Assembly: GCA_003248805.1 (NCBI GenBank)
Contig: QFQY01000017.1
Location: forward strand, 18,042 to 82,041
Direction of reading: 5' to 3'
Source of the DNA: Chelatococcus sp.
GTDB taxonomy: Bacteria > Pseudomonadota > Alphaproteobacteria > Rhizobiales > Beijerinckiaceae
DNA length: 64,000 nucleotides
The notes below the pieces were generated by a model, which worked only from the letters and a program-made list of their open reading frames with translations, searched no databases and had not been told where the DNA came from. The stretch's first letter is position 1. Every line of letters begins with the position of its first letter. Positions 17,881 through 26,576 of the stretch are shown here, piece by piece. A program made the position numbers and the translations under genes.

Positions 17881-18552
17881 TCAACCGCGTGGGGATGCGC
17901 TCCGGTGCGCGGCTCTCCGCGTCGCCAGCCGCACGGCGGCTGGGATGGGGGCGATCAGCGGCAGCGCCAGCCGCCCCTCGAGCGCCTTCGCCGCCTGCGC
18001 CAGCGGGCCGCCGCCGATGACGAGCGCCTGCGCGCCCATTGTCTCGATGGCGTGACGGCATGCCTGTTCCAGCGCCTCGGTCAGCCGTTGCGGATCGCTC
18101 ATCAGGGCGTGGACGTCGCCGTGAGTCAGCGCCACGCCGCGAAACAGCGGCTCGTGGCCATAGGCCTTCGCCCTGGCCGTGATCGACGACACGAGGTCGG
18201 GCGTCGTCGTCACCACGGCGAAGGGGCGGGCCTCCGCCGCGGCCTCCTGCATGGACGCCTCGGCGATCCCCGTGACCGGGCAGGGCAGGCGCTCCCGGAG
18301 CGCTTCGAGCCCCGGATCGCCGAAGGCGGAGACGATCACGCCGTCCGGCGGCTCGGCCGCGATCGCGTCGGCGAGGGAGAGCACGGCCTCGGCCGCCACC
18401 GCCAGCGCACCGGGCTCGGTGATCAGCGGAACGCCATAGGGCGCGGTCAGCGCCTCGATGCGGACGCCGTCCGGCGCGGTCTCGCGGGCGATGGCCGCTA
18501 TCGCCTCGGTCGTCGCGGCGTTGGTGTTCGGATTGATCAGCAGGAGGCGCAT
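17881..18552 (-). CDS. aspartate/glutamate/hydantoin racemase family protein
   Basis: The product is 223 residues from the ATG at 18552 (MRLLLINPNTN). LLINPNTN, SAFGDPGLEALRE and LVIGGGPLAQ match the hydantoin-racemase branch of the Asp/Glu racemase superfamily, which also includes allantoin racemase. Of the two catalytic Cys positions common in the family, the first is replaced here (SAFGDPG) and the second region reads IGGGP, so a true racemase mechanism is doubtful. An upstream ATG at 18570 is an alternative start. It is divergent from a paralogue at 18636, and 83 bp separate them. Confidence 0.75.
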   Translation of the reverse strand: MRLLLINPNTNAATTEAIAAIARETAPDGVRIEALTAPYGVPLITEPGALAVAAEAVLSLADAIAAEPPDGVIVSAFGDPGLEALRERLPCPVTGIAEASMQEAAAEARPFAVVTTTPDLVSSITARAKAYGHEPLFRGVALTHGDVHALMSDPQRLTEALEQACRHAIETMGAQALVIGGGPLAQAAKALEGRLALPLIAPIPAAVRLATRRAAHRSASPRG

Positions 18553-18635
18553 CGGCCGGGTTCCGTTCATGCTGCAGCGGCGAGGACGCCGCCAGCGCTT
18601 GCCAAAGACCTGTGTCCCGCGCAAGGGATCGAGGC

Positions 18636-19379
18636 ATGCGCATCCTGCTCCTGAACCCCAACACCACCGAGGCGATCACCCAGCGGCTGCTGGCGGCGGC
18701 GCAGGCCGTCGCCGCGCCCGGCACCGAGATCGTGCCGCTGACCGCGCCGCGCGGCGTGCCCTATATCGCCAGCCGCGCCGAGGCGCAGATCGGCGGCGCG
18801 ATCGCGCTGGAGATGCTGGCCGAGCATCACGGGACGGTCGATGCCGCGATCATCGCCGCCTTCGGCGATCCGGGCCTGATGGGCGCGCGCGAACTCTTCG
18901 ACCTGCCGGTCGTCGGCATGGCCGAGGCCGCGATGCTGACCGCCTGCATGCTGGGGCGGCGTTTCGCCATCGTCACCTTCGCCCGCGCGCTCGGCCCCTG
19001 GTATGAGGAATGCGTCGCGATGCACGGGCTCGAAGGCCGCTGTGCCGGCATCCGCATGCTGGACGAGGGCTTCTCCGACATCGCCGACGTGCAGGAGGAG
19101 AAGGAGGCGGTCATCGTCGAGCTCGCGCGCCGCGCCGTGGTCGAGGACGAGGCCGACTGCATCATTCTCGGTGGCGCTCCGCTGGCGGGGCTCGCCGGCA
19201 AGGTCGCCGACCGCATTCCGGTGCCCGTCGTCGACCAGATGGGCGCGGCGCTGAAGCAGGCCGAGGCGCTGGTCGCGTTGAAGCCGCGCAAGGCGACGGC
19301 CGGCACCTTCCGCCGTCCGCCGGCGAAGCCGACGCAGGGCTTGGCCGACGCGCTGGCTGCCCGCATCGAGGGGCGGTAG
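18636..19379 (+). CDS. aspartate/glutamate/hydantoin racemase family protein
   Basis: The 247-residue paralogue of the neighbouring gene begins MRILLLNPNTTEAIT and contains IIAAFGDPGLMGARELFD and CIILGGAPLAGLAG. It is closest to the hydantoin/allantoin racemase branch. As in its neighbour, the usual catalytic Cys positions read AFGDPG and GGAP, so the catalytic residues should be examined before assigning racemase activity. The ATG at 18636 follows GGGATCGAGG. It is convergent with the deacetylase gene that ends at 19433. Confidence 0.78.
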   Translation: MRILLLNPNTTEAITQRLLAAAQAVAAPGTEIVPLTAPRGVPYIASRAEAQIGGAIALEMLAEHHGTVDAAIIAAFGDPGLMGARELFDLPVVGMAEAAMLTACMLGRRFAIVTFARALGPWYEECVAMHGLEGRCAGIRMLDEGFSDIADVQEEKEAVIVELARRAVVEDEADCIILGGAPLAGLAGKVADRIPVPVVDQMGAALKQAEALVALKPRKATAGTFRRPPAKPTQGLADALAARIEGR

Positions 19380-19432
19380 AGCCCGCGCTCTCGCGTCTCG
19401 GTTTGGGCGATAGGGATGCCGCGTGGCCGATT

Positions 19433-20359
19433 TCACCGTCCGCCGATCAGCTCTTCCCGGCCGATCGCCGTCAGCCAGTGGCGGGCGATCTCGTCGCGCC
19501 GCGCGAACCAGACGCCGGGCTTCGCGGCGACATGCGCCAGGAAGCGCTCCAGCCCCGCGATGCGCCCGGGCTTGCCGATGATGCGCAGATGCAGGCCGAC
19601 CGTCATCATGCGCGGCTCGGTCGCGCCCTCGGCATAGAGCCGCTCGAAGGCGTCGATGCAGTAGCGCGCGAAGTCGTCGCCGAAGACGAAGCCGCCGCCG
19701 CGCGTGAAGCGCATGTCGTTGGTGTCGAAGGAATAGGGCACGACGAGATGGTCGCGTCCGTCGACATCGACCAGATAGGGCAGGTCGTCGTTGTAGGCGT
19801 TGGAATCGTAGAAGAATCCGCCCTGTTCGAGCAGGAGCCGGCGGGTGTTCGGCGAGGTTGCCGAGCGCGTGTGCCAGCCGCGCGGCGGCGTGCCGGCCGT
19901 CAGCGTGATCGCCTCGACCGTGCGCGCGATGGCGAGGCGTTCCTCCTCGATCGTCATGTTGGCGTGGCGTTCCCAGCGCCAGCCATGGGCCGCGACCTCG
20001 TGCCCGTCCGCGACCGCCTGCTGCACGAGCCAGGGCGAGATCATCAGCGAGCGGCCGATCGCGTTGACGGTGCCCCGCGCGCCATAGGCCTGCAGCAGCT
20101 TGCGGATGCGCGGCCAGCCGGCGCGGGTGCCGTATTCGAAATGCGACTCCATGCAGAGGTCGCGCACGCCGGGGATTTCCTCGACGACCTCGTAGATCGC
20201 TTCGTTCTTCTCGTCGCCCTGTCCGATGGTGAGCTCGCCGCCTTCCTCGACATTGATGACGAGGTTGATCGCGACGCGTGCGTCGTTGGGCCAGCGCACC
20301 GCCGGCGGGTTGGAGCCGTAGCCGCGGAAGTCGCGGTCGGTGGAGGAGTCGGGAAGCAT
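19433..20359 (-). CDS. polysaccharide deacetylase family protein, PuuE allantoinase-like
   Basis: The 308-residue NodB-homology protein has GYGSNPPAVRWPNDARVA, NLVINVEEGGE and HGWRWERHANM. These match the PuuE subgroup, metal-dependent allantoinases unrelated to the amidohydrolase-type AllB, more than chitin deacetylases. Some members hydrolyse other cyclic ureides or peptidoglycan precursors. It is the last gene of the operon with a Pot-type transporter, only 1 bp after the permease stop. Together with the hydantoinase and racemases nearby this points to ureide hydrolysis, which is inferred. Confidence 0.82.
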   Translation of the reverse strand: MLPDSSTDRDFRGYGSNPPAVRWPNDARVAINLVINVEEGGELTIGQGDEKNEAIYEVVEEIPGVRDLCMESHFEYGTRAGWPRIRKLLQAYGARGTVNAIGRSLMISPWLVQQAVADGHEVAAHGWRWERHANMTIEEERLAIARTVEAITLTAGTPPRGWHTRSATSPNTRRLLLEQGGFFYDSNAYNDDLPYLVDVDGRDHLVVPYSFDTNDMRFTRGGGFVFGDDFARYCIDAFERLYAEGATEPRMMTVGLHLRIIGKPGRIAGLERFLAHVAAKPGVWFARRDEIARHWLTAIGREELIGGR

Positions 20360-20360
20360 G

Positions 20361-21161
20361 TCAGATATCCGTCATTCGCCTGAGGCCGACGAGCCTGTCG
20401 CCGACGATCAGCACGCCGATGGAGAGCAGGATGAGCAGGGTCGAGATCGCCGCGATGGTCGGATCGGGGCTTTCCTCGACATATTGCAGCATCTGGATCG
20501 GCAAGGTCTTGGTCCAGGCGTCGGTGAAGAAGATCGAGATCGGGTAATTGTCCATGGAGGCGAGGAACGCAAACATGCCCGAGGTGAGGAAGGCGGGGGC
20601 AAGCGAGGGCACCATCACCTTCATGATCGCCCTGGGATAGGTCAGGCCGAGCGTGCGCGCCGCGTCGATCAGCGTGAAGTCGAACAGCGAGAGCGAGGCG
20701 AAGACGGTCCGCACCACATAGGGCAGGGTGATGACGACATGGGCGAGCACGAGGCTCGTCCAGACGTCGCGAAGCCCCGCGGCGCGGAAGCTCTCGAGCA
20801 TCGCGATGCCGATGACGAGGCCGGGCAGCATCAGCGGCGAGACCAGGAAGGTCACGACCGCCTCGCGGCCGCGAAACTGCCCGCGCAGCAGGCCGATGGC
20901 GCAGAGCGTGCCGAGCACCAGGGCGATCGCGGTCGAGAGCACGGCGAGCTTCACCGAGGCGAACACGGCCGGCCAGAGATCGCGCGAGCGCATCAGCGCC
21001 TCGTACCAGCGCAGCGACCAGGCCGGCGCCGGCAGGCTGAAGACCGGGCTCGACCCGAACGAGACCGCCACCGTGACCACAAGCGGCGTCAGCAGGAAGA
21101 TGACGGTGGCGGCCGCCAGCGCGTTCACCAGCCAGCCCGAAGCGCGTTCGATCGGCGTCAT
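20361..21161 (-). CDS. ABC transporter permease, PotC type
   Basis: The 266-residue permease has six predicted helices and the EAA motif region DAARTLGLTYPRAIMKVMVP. Its short form and position after a PotB-type partner assign it to the spermidine/putrescine/iron-type (CUT1-like) importers. It overlaps the upstream permease by 4 bp (ATGA), so the two are translationally coupled. Substrate unknown. The linked deacetylase suggests a ureide or polyamine-like compound. Confidence 0.9.
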   Translation of the reverse strand: MTPIERASGWLVNALAAATVIFLLTPLVVTVAVSFGSSPVFSLPAPAWSLRWYEALMRSRDLWPAVFASVKLAVLSTAIALVLGTLCAIGLLRGQFRGREAVVTFLVSPLMLPGLVIGIAMLESFRAAGLRDVWTSLVLAHVVITLPYVVRTVFASLSLFDFTLIDAARTLGLTYPRAIMKVMVPSLAPAFLTSGMFAFLASMDNYPISIFFTDAWTKTLPIQMLQYVEESPDPTIAAISTLLILLSIGVLIVGDRLVGLRRMTDI

Positions 21162-21991
21162 TGCGCGCCTCCGAGCCTGCGCGACAGCCAGGCGCTGCCG
21201 ACCACGATGCCGACCGTCAGCACCAGCAGCACGACGGCGGTGGTCGAGCCGAGCTGCTCGTTGCGCATGAACAGGAAGGAGCGGCCGGTCAGCGTCGCGA
21301 GCGTCTGGAAGCGGTCGCCGATGACGAGGCTCGGGATCACATACATCGACGCCGCCATCGAGAACACGAAGGCGACGCCGGTGACGATGCCGGGCAGGGA
21401 GAGTGGCAGCGAGACCTTGAAGAAGCGGTAGACGGGCGAGGCTCCAAGCGTCGCAGCCGCCTCGACCAGCCGCGGGTCGATCAGTTTCAGCACCGAATAG
21501 ATCGGCAGGATCATGAAGGGAACGAACACGTTCGCTGCGCCGATGACGAGCCCGGTCTCCGTGAAGAGCAGGCGCTGCGGCTCGTCCCAGAGCCCGATCC
21601 CGGTCATGAACTGCGAGACGACGCCGTCCCGCCGCAGCACGATCTGCCAGGCGAAGGCCTTGACGACGACGCCGACGGAGAGCGGCAGGATGATCGCGAT
21701 CAGGATCGCCGCCTGGGCGAGGCCGCGCGAGCGGGCGAGCGCGAGCGCGGTCGGATAGCCGATCACCAGGCAGACCAGCGTGACGAAGGCGGCGCTGCGC
21801 AGCGTGTTGCCGATCACCGTCCAGCTGAACGGGTCCGACATGAAATTCGCCAGCGAGGCGAAGGCCCCGCCACCGCCGAAAAAGCTGCGGCCCAGCAGAT
21901 AGACGAGCGGCGCGCCGTAGATCAGCGCGAGATAGGCGACTGCCGGCAGGGCGAGCAGCAGCACGGGGTCGAGGCGGCGCGCGGAGCTCAT
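21158..21991 (-). CDS. ABC transporter permease, PotB type
   Basis: The product is 277 residues from the ATG at 21991 (MSSARRLDPVLLLALPAVAY), with six helices and the EAA loop EAAATLGASPVYRFFKVSLP. A longer frame starts at 22039, but the ATG at 21991 forms a 4-bp ATGA overlap with the ATPase gene and fits family length. It is the partner of the PotC-type permease downstream. Confidence 0.9.
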   Translation of the reverse strand: MSSARRLDPVLLLALPAVAYLALIYGAPLVYLLGRSFFGGGGAFASLANFMSDPFSWTVIGNTLRSAAFVTLVCLVIGYPTALALARSRGLAQAAILIAIILPLSVGVVVKAFAWQIVLRRDGVVSQFMTGIGLWDEPQRLLFTETGLVIGAANVFVPFMILPIYSVLKLIDPRLVEAAATLGASPVYRFFKVSLPLSLPGIVTGVAFVFSMAASMYVIPSLVIGDRFQTLATLTGRSFLFMRNEQLGSTTAVVLLVLTVGIVVGSAWLSRRLGGAQ

Positions 21992-23058
21992 GCCGCCTCC
22001 GCCGTGGCTGGGTAGACCAGCGTGTCGTCGATGCTCCATCCCAGCGTCAGGCGGCTGCCGGGCGCTGCGCCCGCGGGCATGGCGGGCGCCTCGACCATGA
22101 TGCGCCCGCCCTCGGGCGCCGCGAAATGCAGCTGCACCCGCGCGCCCTGGAAGGCGGCGTCGATCAGTTCGGCCTCGAAGCCGTTCTCGCCGCTGGCCCC
22201 GAGCGAAATGCGCTCCGGCCTGACGCCGAGCAGCACGCGGCTGCCGGGAATGAAGCCGCCGCGCGCCCGCAGCGTCCCACAGGCGGTATCGACCGTGACG
22301 AGACCGTCCTGCTCCGCCGTGACCGTTCCGTCGAGCTTCGTCGAGAGCCCGACGAAGTCGAGCGCGAAGGGCGTCGCGGGCCGGTGATAGATTGCGTCCG
22401 GCGCGGCGAGCTGCTCGATGCGCCCGCGATGCATCACCGCGATCCGGTCCGACATGGTCAGCGCCTCGTCCTGGTCATGGGTGACGAAGACGGCCGTGGT
22501 GCCGACCTCGCGCAGGATGCGCTTGAGGTCGATCTGCATCGCCTCGCGCAGCTTGCGGTCGAGCGCGGAGAAGGGCTCGTCGAGCAGGAGCAGCTTGGGG
22601 CCGACGGCGAGCGCGCGCGCCACCGCGACGCGCTGCTGCTGCCCGCCCGAGAGCGCCTTGACCGAGCGCTCGGCATGGGCGCCCATCTGAACCAGCCCGA
22701 GGAAGCGCGCCACCGTCGGCGCGATGGTCTCGCGGGCCGCGCCGCGCGCCTTGAGACCGAAGGCGACGTTCTCCGCGACCGTCAGATGCGGAAACAGCGC
22801 GTAGTTCTGGAAGACCACGCCGATGTCGCGCTTGTGGGGCGGCCTTCGCGTGATCTCCTCGCCATCGAGCACGACGCGGCCCGAATCCGGCGTCATCAAC
22901 CCCGCCACGATGCGCAGCAGGGTCGTCTTCCCGCAGCCGGAGGGGCCGAGCAGCGAGATGAATTCGGCCTTGCCGACGGCGAGATCGACGCCGTCGAGCA
23001 CAGTGGCGGCGCCGAAGATCTTGCCGGCGCCGGTGATGTCGAGGAAGGGGGCGGTCAC
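21988..23058 (-). CDS. ABC transporter ATP-binding protein, PotA type
   Basis: The 356-residue ATPase has Walker A GPSGCGKTT (about residues 36-44), a Q-loop in VFQNYALFPH, signature LSGGQQQRVAVARA, Walker B LLLLDEPF and the switch His in VTHDQDEA. The C-terminal ~120 residues form a TOBE domain. It energises the Pot-type permeases encoded downstream. It starts 16 bp after the binding-protein stop. Confidence 0.93.
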   Translation of the reverse strand: MTAPFLDITGAGKIFGAATVLDGVDLAVGKAEFISLLGPSGCGKTTLLRIVAGLMTPDSGRVVLDGEEITRRPPHKRDIGVVFQNYALFPHLTVAENVAFGLKARGAARETIAPTVARFLGLVQMGAHAERSVKALSGGQQQRVAVARALAVGPKLLLLDEPFSALDRKLREAMQIDLKRILREVGTTAVFVTHDQDEALTMSDRIAVMHRGRIEQLAAPDAIYHRPATPFALDFVGLSTKLDGTVTAEQDGLVTVDTACGTLRARGGFIPGSRVLLGVRPERISLGASGENGFEAELIDAAFQGARVQLHFAAPEGGRIMVEAPAMPAGAAPGSRLTLGWSIDDTLVYPATAEAA

Positions 23059-23074
23059 GGTCGCTTCACGCGGC

Positions 23075-24124
23075 TCAGATCGACATCTCGCGGTCCCAGC
23101 GCTTGATCCAGTCGTTGCGCTGGGCGGCGACGTTCGCCCAGTCGATCTGGAAGATCTTCACGTCGGCGCCGAGACCCTCCGGCTTCGGCACGGCCTTGTT
23201 GGTGGCCAGCGAATAGGTCGGGCCGGCGAGCTTGTTCTGCAGCTCCGCGCCGAGCAGTTCGTTGACATAGGCGAAGGCGAGCTCCGGCTGCGGCGCCCCC
23301 TTGATTACGGCGATGCCCGACGGCATGGCGAAGACGCCTTCCTTCGGCGCGGCGAGGTCGATCGGCGCGCCGGCCGCCTTGCGCTCCAGCGCATAGGACG
23401 ACATGGCGGGGCCGATCAGATGGGCCTCGCCCTGTTCCAGCAGGTTATAGGCCTGCGGCTGCTGGGTGTAGACCGTGAGCAGGTTCGGCTTCAGCGTCGC
23501 CAGCTTCTTGAAGCCGGCATCGGTGTCCTTCTGCACGGCCTCCAGCGAGCCGCCGGTGAGCAGCCCGGCCGCGAACAGGATGGGCAGGCCTTCCGTGTTC
23601 TGCAGAGAGGGGATGATGACGCGGCCCTTGTACTTGGCCTCGAACAGCTCGGCCCAGGAGGCGGGGGCCGTCTTCACGGCGCTCTTGTTGTAGGCGATGC
23701 CGAGCCAGGGCTGGAGATAGTTCGCCCACATGCCGTCCATATGGGTCGAGCCCGGCAGCAGGTCGGCCATGTTCGGCGCCTTCGCCGGGGTCAGCGGATC
23801 GAGCAGCCCTTCCTTGACCGCCAGGATCATGACCGGATCGTCCATCTGGACGACCGACATGTACTGCTTGTCCTTGTTCTTCTGCATTTTCTCCAGGTTC
23901 ACGAGCGAGCGCGTGCCCTCGAAGATGACCTTGCAGTTGTACTTCTTCTCGAAGGCCGGGACGACGATCTGCTCGACCCAGGGCTTGTGACCGGCCGCGC
24001 CGCCGACCACGAGCTCCCTGGTCTGCGCGCGCAGCACGGCGGGCGCCGCGATCAGGGTCGCCGCACCGGCCGCGCCGGCGAGGAGGGAGCGACGGGTCGG
24101 CCGGGCGGAAGCGAGGATGTCCAT
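23075..24124 (-). CDS. ABC transporter substrate-binding protein, PotD/polyamine-type
   Basis: The 349-residue periplasmic protein starts at the ATG at 24124, preceded by AAAGGA. MDILASARPTRRSLLAG contains a twin-arginine motif, then a hydrophobic stretch ending near LRAQ, so Tat export is likely. The mature part matches extracellular solute-binding family 1 (spermidine/iron/thiamine-type). It heads a five-gene leftward operon (binding protein, ATPase, two permeases, PuuE-like deacetylase). A frame starting at 24298 is an unlikely N-terminal extension. Confidence 0.88.
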   Translation of the reverse strand: MDILASARPTRRSLLAGAAGAATLIAAPAVLRAQTRELVVGGAAGHKPWVEQIVVPAFEKKYNCKVIFEGTRSLVNLEKMQKNKDKQYMSVVQMDDPVMILAVKEGLLDPLTPAKAPNMADLLPGSTHMDGMWANYLQPWLGIAYNKSAVKTAPASWAELFEAKYKGRVIIPSLQNTEGLPILFAAGLLTGGSLEAVQKDTDAGFKKLATLKPNLLTVYTQQPQAYNLLEQGEAHLIGPAMSSYALERKAAGAPIDLAAPKEGVFAMPSGIAVIKGAPQPELAFAYVNELLGAELQNKLAGPTYSLATNKAVPKPEGLGADVKIFQIDWANVAAQRNDWIKRWDREMSI

Positions 24125-24288
24125 GATCGGTCCTTTCGGAGGCGGAGAATCTCGAAATCCCTTCAGCAACCGCTGTGCCAACTCCCGAAGGATGTCGCCG
24201 ATTTCAGAAATGCGCTTCTCTTTCAGTTCGTTAAGAAGAATTTCGGAATCTCGATGACAGCGCGCAACAGTGCGGGTCTTCCGATATT

Positions 24289-24315
24289 TTGTGCACAATC
24301 GCTCAATGATTGTGC
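24289..24315. promoter_or_regulatory. candidate GntR operator between divergent operons
   Basis: TTGTGCACAA (24289-24298) is a perfect 10-bp palindrome. GCACAAT (24293-24299) is also mirrored by ATTGTGC (24309-24315). The T-G-T-N-A-C-A form resembles FCD-type GntR operators. It lies in the 270-bp space between the Pot-type operon (leftward) and the GntR-hydantoinase operon (rightward), well placed to control both. Confidence 0.45.
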
Positions 24316-24394
24316 GCCACTATCTCGGGCTCCTGCCAAAAGATCGGGCAGCGAGGCGATTGGCGCTTTGGCGTGCAGCGGCGATAATCTCTCC

Positions 24395-25105
24395 ATGAAT
24401 GAAGAGGCGATTCACGCGATCCTGACCCGCGTCCTGCGGGCGGGCCGGCTGCCCGGCGGGGTGAAGCTCGGCGAGCATCGTCTGGCGGAGATCTTCGGGG
24501 TCAGCCGCGAGCGCATCCGCAAGGTGCTGCATCGTCTCGGCGCCGAAAGGCTGCTCGAGATCGTGAAGAACCGTGGCGCCTTCACCATCGAGGCCGATCT
24601 GCGCGAGGGCCACATGGTCTACGAGGCCAGGCGCATCCTCGAGAGCGGCATGGCGGCCCATCTCGCGGAGAACCTGACCGAAGCGCAGATCGCCCGCCTG
24701 CGCGAGCATGTCGAGGCCGAGGCCGAGGCGCTGCGGCAGAACGATCAGGCGACATGGCAGCGGCTCTCGGCCGAGTTCCATTTCCTGCTGGCGGAAATGA
24801 CGGCGAACCCGCTGGTCCAGCGCCAGGCGCACGAATTGATCAGCCGCACGCTGATGCTGGTGAAGCGGTATGAGACCACCGCCGGCTCCGCCTGCGGCTG
24901 CGACGAGCATCGCGCCATCTTTCGGGCCCTTGCCGGGCGCGAGCGCGGCAAGGCGGTCAAGGCGATGACGACGCATCTCTCGCTCGTCGAGACGCGGCTG
25001 CGGCCGACGCTGTGCGAGGCGGTCGGTCCTTCGCTGGAGGAGGTGCTGCGCGAGGAGATCGCCAGCTCCGGCGGGGCGCAGGCGCCGATGGCCGCGGCCG
25101 AGTGA
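24395..25105 (+). CDS. GntR family regulator with FCD domain
   Basis: The product is 236 residues from the ATG at 24395 (MNEEAIHAILTRVLRAGRLP). The N-terminal winged helix contains RLAEIFGVSRERIRKVLHRL. The C-terminal helical FCD ligand domain has EARRILESGMAAHLAE and metal-site histidines around FHFLLAE and DEHRAIF. It is the first gene of the hydantoinase operon and divergent from the transporter, so it probably represses or activates both in response to a ureide or derived acid. The frame is open far upstream, but that part is antisense to the transporter genes. Confidence 0.9.
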   Translation: MNEEAIHAILTRVLRAGRLPGGVKLGEHRLAEIFGVSRERIRKVLHRLGAERLLEIVKNRGAFTIEADLREGHMVYEARRILESGMAAHLAENLTEAQIARLREHVEAEAEALRQNDQATWQRLSAEFHFLLAEMTANPLVQRQAHELISRTLMLVKRYETTAGSACGCDEHRAIFRALAGRERGKAVKAMTTHLSLVETRLRPTLCEAVGPSLEEVLREEIASSGGAQAPMAAAE

Positions 25106-25116
25106 CGGGAGACGAG

Positions 25117-26535
25117 ATGTCCTACGACCTGATCATCGCGAACGGGACGGTCGCGACCGCGTCCGACAGTTTTTCCTGCGACATCGGCATCCGCGATGGG
25201 CGGATCGTCGCGCTCGGCCACGGTCTCGGCACGGCGACGGAGACGATCGACGCCACGGGCAGGCTCGTGCTGCCGGGCGGCATCGACAGCCATGTCCACA
25301 TCTCGCAGCCGAGCGGCGAGGGCATCGTCATGGCCGACGATTTCGAGAGCGGCACGCGCTCGGCCGCATTCGGCGGCAACACGACCGTGATGCCCTTCTG
25401 CATGCAGGAAAAGGGCGTCAGCCTGCGCCAGAGCGTGAAGGACTATCACGCTCTGGCCGAGGGGCGCTGCTACACCGACGTCTCGTTCCACCTCGTGATC
25501 TCGGACCCGACCGAGCAGGTGCTCGGGCAGGATCTCCCGGGGCTGATCGCCGACGGCTATTCCTCCTTCAAGGTCTTCATGACCTATGAGGGGCTGGCTC
25601 TCGACGACTACGAGATGCTGCAGGTGATGAGCGTGGCGCGCGAGACCGGCGCGCTCGTCATGGTCCATGCCGAGAACTACGACGCCATCCGCTTCCTGAC
25701 GCAGCGGCTGGAGCAGGGCGGCAAGATCGCGCCGAAGTTCCACGGCACCTCGCGGCCGATCCCGGTCGAGCGCGAGGCGACCCATCGGGCGATCTCGCTG
25801 GCCGAGCTGATCGACGTGCCGGTCATGATCGTCCACGTCTCCAACCGTGAGGCGATGGAGGAGATCGCGCGGGCCCGCTCGCGCGGCCTGAAGGTCTATG
25901 GCGAGACCTGCCCGCAATATCTCGTGCTCACCGGGAAGGATATGGACGGGCTGAACATGGAGGGGGCGAAGTATGTCTGCTCGCCGCCGCCGCGCGACGC
26001 GGCCAGCCAGGTCGCCTGCTGGGAGGGCCTCCAGACCGGCGTCTTCCAGACCTTCTCCTCCGACCATTGCCCGTTCCGCTACGACGATCCCGCCGGCAAG
26101 CTGACGCCGAAGGGGCGCACCTCCTTCCGCTGGGTGCCGAACGGCATCCCGGGCGTCGAGACGCGGCTGCCGATCCTGTTCTCGGAAGGCGTCGGCAAGG
26201 GGCGCATCACGCTGAACGAGTTCGTCGCGCTGAGCGCGACGAACCATGCCAAGGCCTACGGGCTCACGCGCAAGGGCTCGATCGCGGTGGGATACGATGC
26301 CGACATCGCGATCTGGGACCCGCAGCGCGAGGTCACGATCAGCCAGTCGCTGCTGCATCATGGCAGCGACTACACCCCCTATGAGGGCATCTCGGTGAAG
26401 GGCTGGCCGGTGACGACCATCGTGCGCGGCCGGGTGGTCGTGCGCGACGGCGCGCTCGAGGGCAGCCCCGGCACGGGGACCCACATCGCCCGCGAGCGCT
26501 CCCAATTCGCCGTGCCGGCCGGGCGCCGGGGCTGA
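25117..26535 (+). CDS. hydantoinase/dihydropyrimidinase-type cyclic amidohydrolase
   Basis: The 472-residue protein opens cyclic amides such as hydantoins or dihydropyrimidines to N-carbamoyl acids. All binuclear metal ligands expected are visible: HVHI, the carboxylated Lys in SFKVFMTYE, MVHAEN, VHVSN and the Asp in SSDHCPF. The substrate-loop Tyr is also expected. The start at 25117 follows GGGAGACGAG and lies 11 bp after the GntR stop. Similar proteins are annotated D-hydantoinase. Whether it prefers hydantoins, dihydrouracil or a ureide is open. Confidence 0.9.
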   Translation: MSYDLIIANGTVATASDSFSCDIGIRDGRIVALGHGLGTATETIDATGRLVLPGGIDSHVHISQPSGEGIVMADDFESGTRSAAFGGNTTVMPFCMQEKGVSLRQSVKDYHALAEGRCYTDVSFHLVISDPTEQVLGQDLPGLIADGYSSFKVFMTYEGLALDDYEMLQVMSVARETGALVMVHAENYDAIRFLTQRLEQGGKIAPKFHGTSRPIPVEREATHRAISLAELIDVPVMIVHVSNREAMEEIARARSRGLKVYGETCPQYLVLTGKDMDGLNMEGAKYVCSPPPRDAASQVACWEGLQTGVFQTFSSDHCPFRYDDPAGKLTPKGRTSFRWVPNGIPGVETRLPILFSEGVGKGRITLNEFVALSATNHAKAYGLTRKGSIAVGYDADIAIWDPQREVTISQSLLHHGSDYTPYEGISVKGWPVTTIVRGRVVVRDGALEGSPGTGTHIARERSQFAVPAGRRG

Positions 26536-26576
26536 TATGGAGCGCAGCGTCACTCCTCGATACGGAAAGCCGGACC

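Noticed and set aside
22823..24394. N-terminal extension of the GntR gene frame by over 500 codons
   Set aside because: This part is antisense to the ATPase and binding-protein genes. The ATG at 24395 gives the exact GntR/FCD family length.
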